Origin: Isoetes taiwanensis
Taxonomy: Eukaryota > Streptophyta > Lycopodiopsida > Isoetales > Isoetaceae
Direction: 5' to 3'
DNA length: 64,000 bases
Assembly (NCBI GenBank): GCA_021234155.1
Contig: JAJEKV010000014.1
Location: 2,733,077 to 2,797,076 of the forward strand
Each line of letters starts with the position of its first letter. Positions within the stretch are counted from its first letter, which is position 1. Positions 1 through 13,100 of this stretch are shown here, piece by piece. The notes under the pieces are model-generated. The model saw only the letters and a list, made by a program, of their open reading frames with translations. It was not told the DNA's origin and ran no database searches. The translations under genes and the position numbers were made by a program.

Positions 1-500
1 TTGTTGTAGCGCTGGATTCCAGTTACGTATTGCTACAAATGGCCAAAGTACCACATATGGTGCAATATAATGGATCCATAGTGGTGCCACATTAGACTTT
101 TCTATGTGGCACCACAATGCCGGACTTTCTATCCGTGGGGCATCCACCACCCCGTATGTGGCGGAATGGCGTGGTGCAATATTTGGCATGGCGATTGGCA
201 CCACATATGGCGGACGTCCACCATTCACCATTATCACCCATATCAACATCACATATATGACGCTAAGTATGAAGCATATGGAATGGTCACTATTCGGAAA
301 GGTACCCGTTTGGTACTATATGTGACCACCTGCTCATGCTTTACAAACTACATTATTAACATACTTCATTGGCACCATATGACGTCACATATTACATTTA
401 TGGGCTACATACTATTTTGTGGTAATCATCCACCACAACTTTCAAAACTAAGCGGCATAAATTCCTGCACGCAACACAACCTTTTAAATGAAGGATAAAT
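1..500. repeat. Degenerate short-repeat region
   Basis: Variants of CACCACATATGG and GTGGTGCAATAT recur several times, which suggests old tandem or interspersed sub-repeats. The longest open frame here (106-498) is rich in His, Tyr and Thr, as expected from translating such a repeat. I see no protein family in it and do not call a gene. Confidence 0.3.
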
Positions 501-3500
501 TGGTGTGCACGGTGTTCAAAGCTTGCTAGACCTTATTTGGAAAATAGTTTCAATATTCAGTGCATCATATGGTGGTTCGAAGAGGGTTGAAAGTACTATT
601 TTTTTTTCGTGTATTTTTCCCCAGATTCTTCTTCACGGCTTTTGGGAGGAGGCTTGAATTGTAGCCTAGTCACATTTCAAGAGAAGCATCATCGTGGCAT
701 GTTGCTGCCGCTTTACTCACTATTTAGAAATGCTTGCATGCACCTCTACTACGTTAGGCGAAGGCTTGAACTCTCTTAGCATTTGCCCAGAAACTCAGCC
801 GGTTTATTTCTTTCCTTTGTGTGAAAGTGTCGCCAGCGATACCATGATGCGTGAGGCCATACCTCCCGGGGCACTTCTACTGTGATTTTTTGTAAAGAGC
901 ACATATATATTCATTTCCAGGATGGGTCTACCTGACTGAAAATCAAGTGGCGAGAGTGGTGTTCTCATTGAGAGCTTTTGTAAATCTTCGGCATTATTTC
1001 CCAAAATGCATCGCTTCGCGTCGTCACTCAACAAATTAAAGTTTGTCGGCAAAATGAGCTCCGCGGAAGAACCGCATCATTCGTATCGCAATCACCTCCA
1101 TAAAGCTGCGCTTTCTCTTTCCAGGCGATAGAATAATCCGCAAACCTCACCAGACCGTCCGGCAAAAGAGATTCGAACTCATGCGAACATAATGCATTCT
1201 CACGTCCGTGGTCTAAAGGAATCGGCGTCATCGCTTAGAACAAATAATCATCGAACACCTGGATAAAGATCATCGCAAAACTCGCTCGCCAGCATCTCGG
1301 ACTCCGGGATCATCTGCGCTCAGGCTCATCGACAAGGCGAAGCTGACACGAGATACATGTCTGGTCTCTTCAGAAACAGGGACAAAATGGACTAAACCAA
1401 AACTTGAGAATCAGATCAGCCGACCGAAACCCCAAAATTATAAAGAAACCTAAAAATAGGAAAATGAAAATATGTGGCTCAAAAATTGATAACAAAGGCC
1501 CGACAAAAAAAGACATGAGGAGACACATAAAATATGGTAAGACAAAAGCGGATGTATGGTTGAAGGGTTTAGTGTATACAAAAGATAAATAAAGTCATGG
1601 ATAATAATGGATCAGGAGGGGCTAAATTCCATAAACAAAATTTTTGCAGGTAGACAAAGAGAATTGATGGATCAAGAAATTAAAAGCAAAAATATGAAAA
1701 GAAATAAAACCAAGCGGGATATATGCTTCGAGCACACAAAAAAGGGGATTAATAAGTCAGAAGGATAGGTGAAGCGGATAAGTGATGGAACCATGACATA
1801 CCTAGGATGGAACAATTTAGACACCAGGAAAAATAGCTAAAAAATTAATGAGGTCAAAAGAGGAGAGCCGAGGCAGGTGATAGAACAATGAGATACTAAA
1901 AGCAAAAAATAAAATTGAAGGGAAGTAACATAGTTTTGAGGAAAGAAAAAGCGTGGGGATTAATACTGAGGGTGAAAGTTATGTGAGGCAAAGAGGAATG
2001 AAGGAACAACAACAATGAAGAACTAAGGCAAAATGTTTTGAGTGCAGGTGGGGTACATGGATGAAGCTGGATTTGCAGAAACCCAATGAAGCTAATGAAA
2101 TGAATAAATTTCTATGGTTGATTGGGACAACATGGGTTTCAAAAGGAATGGGGGCAAAAAACCAGTGGAAGAAGGAAAAGGACAATGAAAATGGAGAAAG
2201 AAAGTGATGATTTGCCTTAGAAAATAATAAAGATAAAGAACTGTGGCAAGAGAGAAGAGGTCAAGTTATAATATGCAAGTATGGAATAGGAACAACAAAG
2301 TTTAAGGAGAACTAAAACCATGCACCAAACACATGTGTGAAAAGGCTAAGAGTTAAAAAGGATTTAAAGGGGGAACAAATGCAACACGATCCATGGAGAA
2401 AAAGAATAACTAGAAGGTTGGAGAACCAAGGTAAGCGAAGAATATGAGACTAACTAACAAAAGGCAAAAGGGCGTATAAAAGAATCGAAAAGTGACAAGA
2501 AGAACTTAAAACAAACATAAGCCGGACAAAATCAAATTGAAGCAAAAAGCTAGGGATGACGGACGATTGAGACAAAAGCGTCGCCAAATAAATTGAATGA
2601 ATAATGACAAAGTTGGTTTGAGTATAAGCCCATAGGACCAATTTCCATGAGGATAAGACCAAAAAAACCAAAAACTACGAAACATATCAGCGTAATAACC
2701 ATAGAAACAAAGGGCCCCTAAAAGGCAATGGGATCTACGAATGGAGAAAGAGATCTATACACGAGAACAAAATTGGGCATATGAAGGGGCTTTTGTAAAA
2801 TGAATTATGATGAAAGTACAAAGCGGATCGACTAAAATATATGCAACAAAAAATATATACAAAATCAAAGGAATACGTAAGTGAGTTACCATGAGCAACC
2901 AATACAAGGAACAAGGCGTTATAAAGGATGGAACCACCGATCAACCCGTTCTGGCGATCTTGACATGAAAAAAAGGGGAGACCAAACACCATGAACAAGA
3001 TGAAAATATAGTAAAGGAAGAAAAAGCGAGCGCACAAGATCTTATATTAAGCAAAGATACAAAGCGGATGGCGTGCCAAGTGAACAAATGTCAACTGTTC
3101 AACTATCTTGTGATGGTGTGCATCACAATAGGATGAAGGAAAACAAATCAAAACAAAAGCAAGAAAAAAGGGGCAAACCCGACGGACCAGGATAAAGAAC
3201 CATGAAAAATAACAAAGACAATAAAGGGATGCTTTCAGATCAATGGATCAAACAAAATAAATTAATCAAAGGGATGGAATGGAGCTAAAATAGATGGACA
3301 ATGGTGCAAACAAGACGATATCGCCATATGGACCAGCCGACTCCAGGGTGCGTAGAAAATCTAAAAGGAAATGAAAACAAGGATGGACAACAACTAAGTG
3401 AGAACCGGATAGAAAAAAGAGGGGCAAACAATTTATATACAAAGAAATAGAAAAAGAAAAAGGGCCATAACAAAGATGAAAAGTCAATCAAAGTCAAAAT

Positions 3501-4822
3501 TGAACTCGACCTTCTTCGTCTCCGTCGCTCGGAGCTCTGAAGAAAAAACAAGCTATAAGGGACATGATATAGATCAAAAGAGCAAAAGAGCGTTGGACAA
3601 TATGAATGCAATGGTGGCGATGCCATCCACGGACAATAACAAGACGGGCACAATGAGATGCGTAGGATCATCAAAGCATGAATAAAAAGGGAGAACCAAT
3701 GGCAAATAACAAGAAAAGCGAAAAGGAAAAATTTGCACAAAGAAGAATAAAATTACAAAGAATTTCGATCATATGCGGATCAACCAGGACCAACCAAATA
3801 AAAAGAAACTTACAAAAAAAATTGTCAAAGTGGAATAAGGAATGCCAAACCATGACCAATGTTATAAAAGGTAAACCAATCAAAACTCAACAAAAAGGCT
3901 GTCAAGAATATGTAGATAAACGACAAACCCCAAAAAGTAAAGAGGGATGGAGAAAATGAATGACTGCCCATCAGTTAGAGCAAATTGACATAATGATGCA
4001 ATCATGGATATGAAATAATGAAAAAAAGGATGCCGGAAAAGAAACGAAATAATCGTAAGAACCAACAACCTAGAAGTTTGGAATCATGCAATGCACAATA
4101 TTCCCAATTCCTTGAGCTAGAGGGTGCCCACATTACAAATGGATACATCAAACAACAGAGGGTCGCGAGGGATATAAAACTACCAAGAGATAATAATGAG
4201 AACTAAGGAGACATACATAAAAGCTTTACTCTAGCCAACATACATAACAAGAAAGCACAACACAGATAAATTGTGGCTAAAGAGCATCCTACTAAATAAT
4301 AATGAATTTTAGATACCTAGTGTATACACATACATATAAAGCTCAAGGCATACCCATGAAAACTTCCCCGAAGCTAACGGATGTCGGCGAGGAGAAACCG
4401 CCTTTGCAAGGCTAAATTTGGACTAGAGGGGAACAAGGTCGAGGAGAATACGGGCGACAAAAAAATCTTGAATAATCGATGTACAAGACCACCAAGGGAA
4501 CAATAATTAAGTGAGTCACACGGAACTAGAAGCCATCGTTTCAAAAGTCGATTCGATGTATGGGAGTTGATCGCCCCATGTGCCCCAACTAGGTCTGGCG
4601 TCATCGGTGTAAGTCCAAATGAACTCGCTCATAGGTGCATTAAGACTAATCATGAAAAAAAAATTACAAAAAGTACTTAACAATAATAGTGGGAATTATA
4701 GTGGTAATGCTTGAGAGTGTCAATTAGATAACGAAACTCATCTAACGTAACATACAAATATTATTAACACAAATGCCATGAAAATCAATTTATCGATATA
4801 TATATGAAAGAACTAGACAAAT
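501..4822. other. No recognisable gene; purine-rich tract
   Basis: From about 1400 to 4300 the plus strand is strongly purine-rich (many A/G runs such as gaaaag and aaacaa). Its plus-strand frames are Lys/Asn/Glu-rich and its minus-strand frames Phe/Leu/Ser-rich. That bias is enough to create open frames up to 151 codons without selection. I see no domain, splice pattern or repeat that explains the tract. 501-1400 also holds nothing I can name. Confidence 0.4.
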
Positions 4823-5833
4823 CCCATCGATCAAGACATCCCGGTTAAATTCTAGAATGGGGACCGACATGCATGTTTTGCATGCATGCTTGGTACATGC
4901 CCGTTGGGTGGGGAGTTAAACTATTTTAAGTAGCGTTTTACGCCGACTTCTCATCGGCGCTTCCTCTTCTCTCAGCCGATGCCTTATTCTCTTTGAATGT
5001 TTCCGAGGCGAGGGAGGGGCTTCTTCACGCTTTGGTTTGGCCAATTTGGCGTTTCTTTCATCTTTGTCCTTTCTCGCCTTTAGCCTTCATCCCTGTGACC
5101 TTCGTCCTCGATCCTAGTTTGTTAAGGAAGTCCTTTGGTATTCGGGCGGTTTTGTTGGTTTCCATGCGGTCCCATTCTAAGATCCCATCGCATCCAGGGA
5201 CATCGGATCGCCATTCTAAATGGGGCGAAAGATGCATGTTTTGTGCATCGCGGCGCGCATGCCCGCTGCAGTTGGGAGTTCGCTATTTTGAGGCGTTTTC
5301 CCGACTTCTCATCGGCGCTTCCTCTTACTTCTCTCTGCATGCACTTTATTCTCTTTGAACCCACCCTCCCCCTTCTTTGTTATTGTATTTTTATCGGCGT
5401 GTACGCGGCGGCGTGTCAGCCCTCTCTCCACTCACGGGAGGTTTTGTTTTGTCCTTGTTGTTTTGTTGGTGATGTGCGGTGTACGGTTAGCGGCGGCATC
5501 TGTTTCGACTTTTCCATTCGGGGTTTTGGGAGCGATTTATGCACTTCGTTTGGCCAAGCCCCCGTCAAGGCTTATCACTAGGTTTTTCCTCGAAACCCGA
5601 AAGAGGCCATGGGTTTTAATCCGTGATAAGCTTTAGGCGGTACATAAGCCCGTCCTCTATTAGCATTGTATTTTGTTGGGGTCCAAATGATATAGTGGAC
5701 ATTTTCCCTTTATTTTTATGGGTAGTTTGCGTACGTGATGCGCCACCCACTATCCACCATTGTAGAAAAACCGCTGAGATGAATGAGAAGCAAGTCTAAG
5801 TCGCTGGTTTGTTGGTTTCATCACGAAGTCCCA
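4823..5833 (+). mobile_element. Two-module hairpin-headed element, copy 1
   Basis: This ~1-kb repeat matches the better preserved copy at 58183-59182. It has two modules, 4823-5174 and 5184-5833. Both begin with CCCATCG and end with GTTGGTTTC...GTCCCA, and a 9-base spacer TTCTAAGAT separates them. The modules share a head of ~180 bp and a tail of ~35 bp but have different middles. Module 2 contains a long hairpin at 5571-5631. No protein is encoded. The left flank is too degraded to show a target duplication. It is non-autonomous; its class is unknown. Confidence 0.75.
5571..5631 (+). other. 3' hairpin motif of two-module element (copy 1)
   Basis: The outer stem CTTATCAC pairs with GTGATAAG. 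Between them lie GGTTTTTCCTC and a later GGGTTTTAATCC. The same inner motif with a different outer stem occurs near the 3' ends of both LINE families in this window. Confidence 0.6.
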
Positions 5834-6296
5834 TTCTAGAATTAAAAGAACACGTTGGGATGTTCAGGTGTTTAGCTCTTAGGACGAATAACGCAAAAGA
5901 GCCCTTTAAAACATTACAACCTTTAACATTTATTTGTGAATCAAGAAAAAAGAGATAACAAGACGAGGTCCTGGTATCCCAAGTCAAGAGGGCGACAAAA
6001 AGGAGGCACACAGTATCCCAAAGACAAGAGGCGGCGACAGATTCCGGAAGTGGAAGCGGAAGTTTTACAGTGACCGAAGCGGAAGCGATTTGCATGGGGT
6101 AGAGATTTCTATGGCCCAACCATTGAGGGCATGAAAGGTGCGCCTTTAAGGAATGTGAAGGCCTTAAGCACAAGGCTGTGGCTATGATCGTGTCTTGGGG
6201 GACAAGCGATTTAGCGAGTTGATGCCAAGCGAGACTACGTGAAAATGGAACAAGAACATCTGAGGGATCGGCCAGCCCGGATGTCTCAGGGTGCAA

Positions 6297-6382
6297 AATC
6301 ACCACAATCGGGAATAATGGTGATTTTAGAAATTTAATCGGGAATCACCACAATGGGGAAAAACAGTGATTTTAGAAATTTA
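6297..6382. repeat. 40-bp direct repeat, two copies
   Basis: AATCACCACAAT...GGTGATTTTAGAAATTTA occurs at 6297-6336 and again at 6343-6382 with few differences. The rest of 5834-7280 holds nothing I recognise. Confidence 0.7.
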
Positions 6383-7281
6383 GTGCGAATGCTTTCTGAA
6401 AAAGCACAAATGTTCACGTCGGCCGTCATTAGCGAGTCGAACAAATATGTATATCCTAAAGGCCGTCAAGCAAAAAAAGAAAGGTGCAAGGAACACTGAA
6501 CATGAGGCTGCCTTTGTATTCCCTTGGAGCCGGAAGACTTCACACCTGAAAGGGTCGCGGAGCTTCTCGAAACACAATATTTCCTTATACAAAAACCATC
6601 CGAAGATAAAGGATAGTTTGAGAATACCTTAAGCTTTAGAAGGATGCGAGGAACAGTGAGATGAATGACTCACGCCTAGTATCCACTATCCGGTAACGCC
6701 TCAATCATCGAGGAAGAAGAATGGAAAATGCTATAAATCCCAATAAGCGGGATAAAGCCTCGATCAAAGCATCCATGCCCAATAGGGCCGATTCCATCAA
6801 ACACCACCGCAACAACAAGCGTAAGCCGCTAAAAGAATAGATTTTGTTCGTGATAGGAAAACTATGGACCAAAGAAAAAATGAATGGAGCTCAAAGAACG
6901 CCGATAAACTAAAGCGAAAAAGAGGCGAAATAAATAGGGAATCGAGGAAGAGGCGTCCCTATCCAGAATGTCGGTTATGTCGGTTCGACGCTGATCGCAC
7001 AACCGTGGCGTCTCTACCTCTCCTTCTTCGAAGATTCTTCCACACTCGCATGATGAAACAAACAATATTCTAAACAACAGAAATCATGGGCATCCCCGAA
7101 TCTAGAATGAACCCACTTTAGAGTGGATTTTCCTAATACTTCGGTCCCCAAACGGATTCGATTTCTTCTTGTGGCGTAATGCTTTTCTTGCACAATGCGT
7201 TTTCCTTGTGGGTGTATCCGAAGTGGCATTTAAGTCCCAGGTATAGTCGAGCCATTTTAAGTGATCGATCTTCTTGCCGAA

Positions 7282-7401
7282 AATCGAAATGGTCTTGCCG
7301 ATTAAAGGAGCGTGATCGAGTTTTTGAGGGAAAATGAAAATTGAGAATCGAAAATGGTCTTGCCCGGATTAAAGGGGCGTGTCCGAGTTTTTGAGGGAAA
7401 T
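7282..7401. repeat. ~55-bp tandem duplication
   Basis: A unit running from ATCGAAATGGTCTTGCC to GAGTTTTTGAGGGAAA appears at about 7282-7335 and again at 7346-7401, differing by small indels. It is noncoding. 7402-7745 holds nothing I can identify. Confidence 0.65.
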
Positions 7402-7745
7402 GATGGATTGTACGTTCTTGAATAAGCCTGAATAAGACTGAAAGGACAAAATTTTGAATAAGTAATCATGTGTATTTTTGAAAAAATAACTCCCTCTCCC
7501 ACTCTGAAATTCGGTAGTTCCACCACACTTAGCACCCAAAAATATGGTGCTAAAATGCAGCGTTTTGGCATTCCACTACAACATGCTTTCACCCTAAAAT
7601 AAAAGTGGTGGCCACCATAAGAAAGAAGCATAGCAAAGCGAAATTGCTTATAGTAATATTAGATATCATTCCATGTGTCAAAATTTCTTCAAAGTGACAT
7701 GCATAGTGCCACCTTATATCCTAGGTTATTTGACAATCATTAAGG

Positions 7746-9590
7746 TCATACATAGTTGCATGGGAACTTCCTAGGCTCATGATTTGAGGTTGAGATCAAA
7801 GGGAAACTGGAGATGCTAAGCCATGAAGATCCATCAATGAAGCTAGAAGCAGTGAATTTTCCTGCATCCCCATCGGTTAATTGAGTAGACCAAGAAACTC
7901 TGGAAGAGGTAGAGGAGCCAGGGCCTTGGCAAAGATATTCTCCATAATACAGAGTCTTGGGGCAAAGTCTCCATCCCAAGGGAGCCAACCTGCAGGGTTA
8001 ACCACACTAGACTCATAGCAACTTAAATAAACTGTTCTGGAATATTCCTTCCAAGGCCTCCCAAGGTAGGTAGGAAAACTATCCTTCTGGTTCTTGAGCT
8101 CTTGGGTGCCATCTACTGTGCACCTTTGGAAGGAAAACCCTGTGTTCTGATCCGGCGAGGTCCGGCCCTGCGCAGTGTAAAGATTCTGTTGGCTGGCCAT
8201 TGGTTTCCTTGCTAACAAGGTGCTTGACTGAAACAATGCTGCAGCATTTCCAAATATGAAATCCACAGTTCCAGATATGGGGCCCCTGTAGAATTGCCTC
8301 AAGGAATGAGCATAGAGAGTATCTTGGTAGCCTTCAAAGGAGCATCTAAAAAGGCTGATTTATCTGCTCCCTACTCTCAAGGCAACTGCTTGATGATTTA
8401 TGGCGCCGGCGGTGTTGCGAGAATTTATGATGTCTCGGGCGAGAAAGCCGTCTCCGACGACAGCTGTCACAACCAGCGGCGCGGATAAAAAAATCAATTC
8501 AATTCAATTCAATTCAATTATTAACTAGGACTAAGTTAGTACTACCAAAGCACATAGATCAAGAAACAGAGTCTAGAGTCTGACTTACCAACAGTATGAG
8601 ATGTAAAGGTAGTAACTCAGGGTCTTGAACACTCTTGTTCCCTGTTATAACAGTAATGCCAATCCCATCTCCTACAAAAACCAAATTAGTCCTGTTCTTG
8701 GGAACCTCCACATATTCGTAGTAGATTCCTGCTTTGATGTAGATAATAAAAAACTGGTTTTGCTCTTCACAGGGGCAGCATACACTGCAGACATAATGGA
8801 GGTGTAATCCCGCCTACCATCTAGAGCAACTGTGAGATCAGGGGTGTATCATAGGGGTAGGCATTGTGCAGAAAAATTCTCAGAGAGCAATCTGTACTGC
8901 AGGCCTTTTGTGGGCTCTTCAATTTCGATCTGTGGGTAGATTGACGAGACAAAAAGAAAGCGCTATGTCGATCAATTACTCGCTTGCTGAATCCTCTGCA
9001 CCAGCCTCTGAGACTCTGAACTATGCAGCAGTTTTTCCATTCCGTCGCTGCAGGTCGTCTGATACGTTAACGACGCACTTAACCGTATGCACATCCGAAA
9101 TCTGCTCATTTTCGGGTATCATGCTGCCCCATTCTTGCATTTTCTCGCCGGATCTGCTCAGCATATCAGCTGATTCCTCCTGCAGCTCCACACAATCCCT
9201 GATAGCCGCTTGCATTCTTAGACTGTTAAAATCGGACCCAAAGGAAGACGAATGCAGAGATTTGGCGTTGGAGTGGATCTGATTAACACGATTTAGTGCC
9301 AAATCTGACTGCAGCAGGAAGGAGGAAGTCGTCCTGGTGTGCTGCAGCGGCCCGGATCCGAAAAGCTTCGATGCATTCTTCCCTAAATCTCGTCCTGGCG
9401 CAGTATGAAACATATGAGCTGATCAACGGCATGCCAATTGGGGCTTCTTCGTTTTCTAAGGTTACCACAAAACCAGAGCCACAGATGCCAGTGTTAAATT
9501 GCTGCCAATCCTAACACCATTGCAAAGATATCTGCTTGAAAACATTGGCTCCTCTGAATCCTCCAGTCGCTCATACCTTTGCCTATCCAT
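7746..9590 (-). pseudogene. Pectin methylesterase with PMEI pro-domain, broken
   Basis: Read on the minus strand this is a nearly complete plant pectinesterase. The family de-esterifies homogalacturonan in the cell wall. A start ATG at 9590-9588 begins MDRQRYERLEDSEEP. A hydrophobic signal-anchor stretch follows (about 9520-9450). Next is an invertase/PME-inhibitor domain (about 9440-8980) with CIEAFRI, AIRDCVELQEES and ASLTYQTTCSDG. The catalytic domain shows YYEYVEV (~8720), QAVALRV (~8380), YQDTLYAH (~8320), DFIFGNAAALF (~8255) and LGRPWKEYSRTV (~8055). The C-terminal part has TLYYGEY and the family-typical SSFIDGSSW. All key boxes are present, but at least six frameshifts break the frame (near 9340, 9080, 8745, 8600, 8370-8357 and 7955). 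Splice signals are intact. It is either a young pseudogene or a real gene damaged by sequencing indels. Confidence 0.85.
8464..8588 (-). other. Intron of the pectin methylesterase
   Basis: On the minus strand the donor GTAAGT begins at 8588, just after TFTSHTV, and the acceptor ACAG ends at 8464, just before VVGDGF. Splicing gives a continuous phase (G|CT makes Ala) at the position where many plant PMEs have their intron. The intron contains an (AATTC)n run at about 8494-8519 and is 125 bases long. Confidence 0.75.
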
Positions 9591-10010
9591 CCTCCACCGT
9601 TTCTCCGCTGCAGAAATTTGCATATTTGTATTGACCACTTGCTGTAAGTTGCAGATTTTTTATTGGCGACTAGTGCTACTTTTTAACCAGAACCACTTCT
9701 TGGGCTTGATATTCCATAAGGATTTAATATATCTCGGGGGTACTGTTGATCCATATCGTTGTCAGTCTTTTGTTAATGTCGCCTGCACTATTGTTTGAAT
9801 ATATTCAAAAATAAGTGCATCCTTACCTTAAATCACATGCATTGCATTAGATACTGCAATTTTGGGCCCACCTGTACCGCCATTCATGTTTTGAAGTTAA
9901 TGGACACTAGAAACGGTACCTGGTCCTGGCCATCGACTTTAATAACAATATTTGTTTGCTAGAAGGTTGGCCAAATTAGAGATGTAACAAGCAAATGTGG
10001 TTATCTAGAA
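9591..10010. other. No feature seen
   Basis: This is sequence upstream of the pectin methylesterase pseudogene on its strand. I see no convincing TATA box or other gene. Confidence 0.3.
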
Positions 10011-10107
10011 GGGCATGGGTGAAACCATTCTTACTGCCCCCATGACCTGCCATGACCTGCAGAATCGGGGCAGGTCATGGGCGCAACAGAATGGCTTCAC
10101 CCATGCC
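10011..10107. repeat. 41-bp-arm inverted repeat (hairpin)
   Basis: The left arm 10011-10051 and right arm 10067-10107 are near-perfect reverse complements. They include GGCATGGGTGAA and CATGACCTGCC, with a 15-base loop between. It could be a small foldback MITE or a small-RNA hairpin; the sequence alone does not decide. Confidence 0.7.
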
Positions 10108-13100
10108 ATTCTACTACGTCAAAGTAAGGGGGACCGGATTCTACAGGTTTGGAGGGCAATTTGTCATTCTTGACAAAAATGATTCCAAGAAGATATGCAA
10201 GAACATGGCACTTACATGGCCCGTTATGTGGAACGGAAGGGGGGGCATTCTTGCCAGCCCCTTGACTGCAAAAATCCAGGTCGGTGGTGGCTTACCCTGC
10301 TCCACGTCAAAAATGGCAGAACTTGATTCTCCTGTTTTCATGCCGGTTTTCATTACTGGATAAGAATGATTCTTGAATCGTGGGAATTAATACCCTTGCA
10401 CCTTGGCGTAATGTGGAATGGGAAGATGCGTCGGTTACGGTGTGGCAAAGGCGGGCGGGCTAAGCGGACAGAGCCGCTGGCATTGCGACCTACTGCTAAC
10501 TTTACCGAGAATGGCGACCTATTCCGGCGATCAAATGTAGGCTTCTTCGGTTTGGTTTAGATTCAAAATAGCTCGGCTTGAGTGGTCGGGGCTTAAGGTT
10601 ACGCAGTAGGGCTATGGTTGTGGCTTGGAACTCATCGTTTTACTAGCGGGTGCAAAAATGATGCTGGGTAGCGAAATCGCCGTCCGGGCCAGCCGCTTAC
10701 AAGTGCCCAAAATAGGTGTGTTTTAAACCGCGGCGTGCGTGATTGAAGGAAACTGATGACATGGCAGGGTGGCGGCGGATCAAATGGCCAGTGAAAGTCA
10801 TGAACATGTTTGGTGCGAGGAAACATGAATGCGCCCCGCCATATTCACGGATGGCGGGCCCCACTATCTTAATTCAAAGCAAAATGGAGGGACTAATTGT
10901 TTTCCAATTGCACGACAGAAATTCAACAATTTGCCCTCACCAATTTTAAACACCACAATCGGGATAGATGAAACCCATTCTCTCCGTTCAATTCTGAGCC
11001 ATTGATCACGGCAAAGGAAAGAGAGTCGAGAGGCGGATATTATGCAAAGAAGGTAGCAATGAAGAAGAATTCCCCGCTCTAAAGGAACCAGCCTTCAAAA
11101 AAGAATAAAGTGAAGGCGATGACAAAGAATAAGAAATTCCGGGAGAATTTATGAAGTATTCAACAAGTTAAGTACAAATGTTGATGACAATGACAAAGGC
11201 ATCGTTGACAGGTCTTCTTTGGAGGCAAGGGATTTACCAATTTCTTCATAAAAAGAAATCCTAACGAGTTACTATGGTAGAGCAAATGGTGAAGAATTTG
11301 AAGGAACAATGCAAAAACATAAGTTTGAGAGAATCATGACATGCTTAGTGCAAAGGAAGTCCACCACGATAATGGCGGCGGTACAAATGGTGTCAAGCCA
11401 TTGAATCAGCGAAAGTGGCGGTGCTCCGGCATCCCCGGAAAAACAATTTCAAATGCTTTTCAAAGAAGGGTGCAAGCTAACAAGGGAAGGACCTTGGTCA
11501 ATGTTAGGGAGGAGGCGGATGGATAGCATGTTGAATCACAATAGAAAACATTTATCAAAGTTACGGACCGAGAAAATACAAAGTTTCTCCATAGAAGAAA
11601 GAGCGTGAGGAAGTATGTATCGAGAGACAAGAATAAAGATGGAACATCAATTCACCTTCTTGAAGTCAGCCAAGTAAGTATTCATCCTATATTGTAGGGT
11701 TCATTATATGTAGCATTTATTTGGCATTCCACGATTTCCCTGATTTGCAATTCTACCTCGAGGTTTAGAGAGAGAATCCTCATATCAAAATCATTAGACT
11801 TTTGAGAAGGTTGAAACGAGTTTTGTAAGGAGGATGCGTGAGAGGCATACATCTTTGTTGCATTTACCACTTGAAATTTGAATACATCATGCAAGGATTG
11901 AGCGACACGAGAAAATGTGGAGTTCATGACAATTACAGCTGCCAGCGTGAGATTTGTATTACGGCTCGGAAATGTGCAGCCAAGGGCATACAATCAAATG
12001 TACCGGTGATTTATGGAGACAAGTGGTCTGCGGCAAAGGTGATGATGAGGAGTGGTTTGATCATAGCGCTTGATGTTGGCGTGTAAAAAATGTAGGTTGG
12101 ATAGAATTAGAAAATGTCCACGGGGAAATGGATGCTTACCCGGGGTTCGAGTACTAGTTGCTTGGAAGACATTTGAAAAAGCAACACGTGGACGGAGGCC
12201 GAGAAATTGAGGGGATCCAAGAAAGGCTTTGAGGTACAAACACGCCTTGAGATTGAAACGAAGGAAAGTCCCAAAAGAATTTCAAGAGGAAAAAGAAGGT
12301 AATATCGATTTTTGTTCCACACAATTACATAGCATTGGCGAACCAATCAGTTTAAGCGGTGTGTCTCATCATTTCGAAAGATACAATTGTATCGTTATTG
12401 ACTTCTGAAAATTACGACATCAAGATCGAATGAGCCCGATCAATGCAGCGGCATACGGATAAGTTTCTATACTTGTTCACATAACATATAGGCATGACAA
12501 AAGTCTTTGATATTCGTTTCTGTCGGAGCCAAAGAAAAACTCAAGAAGAAGGTTGGGCGGTCGGGGAATAGACTCAACGGTCGGGAAGATCATAAAAGAG
12601 ACTCACTTTTACATTTTATGATAAAGTGAATGACTCGTATTTGTGGAACACGCCTACAAAAGCATGTTGTTACATGGCTTAAGGAGCGAGGAAATAAATT
12701 ATGAAAGCATTGGTTTTAGGTGATGGTACACTCATCACAATTCAAAATCAGGAAAAACCTTTTTTTTTTCTTAGGCGGTACTTCACAATCAATGACAAAG
12801 GAAATAGTGTGGAACTACTTTTATACTTGCTCATGGTAAAGGTGAACATGATGGTGCGGTCTTTGTTATCAAAAAGGCTGCTAAGTAAGGAACAACTCGA
12901 ACAATGGTGGGCGAGGCATACTAAAGATATTGTAAAAAAAAAATTCACATTGTACATATTTCGATCTACCGGTCGATGAAGCGAGATGAGATCAAAAATA
13001 TTTTTTGGGAAATTGAACTTTGTTGTGGCAAACATGGAAGAATATAAAATTGAAACACTCAAAGGCACAAAGAAGATTCAATCCGGACACATGTCGTGAG

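Noticed and set aside
3285-3740. 151-codon minus-strand frame rich in Phe, Leu, Ser and Cys
   Set aside because: It lies opposite a purine-rich strand; composition alone opens it. No signal, domain or splice pattern supports it.
4823-5833. Two-module element as a TRIM (miniature LTR retrotransposon)
   Set aside because: The repeated modules do not show TG...CA ends, a tRNA primer site or purine tract, the repeated parts are only the head and tail, and the target duplication is 8-9 bp rather than 5.
12131-12160. Second pol III B box (GGGGTTCGAGTAC)
   Set aside because: It deviates from GGTTCGANNCC and no A box or cloverleaf is nearby.
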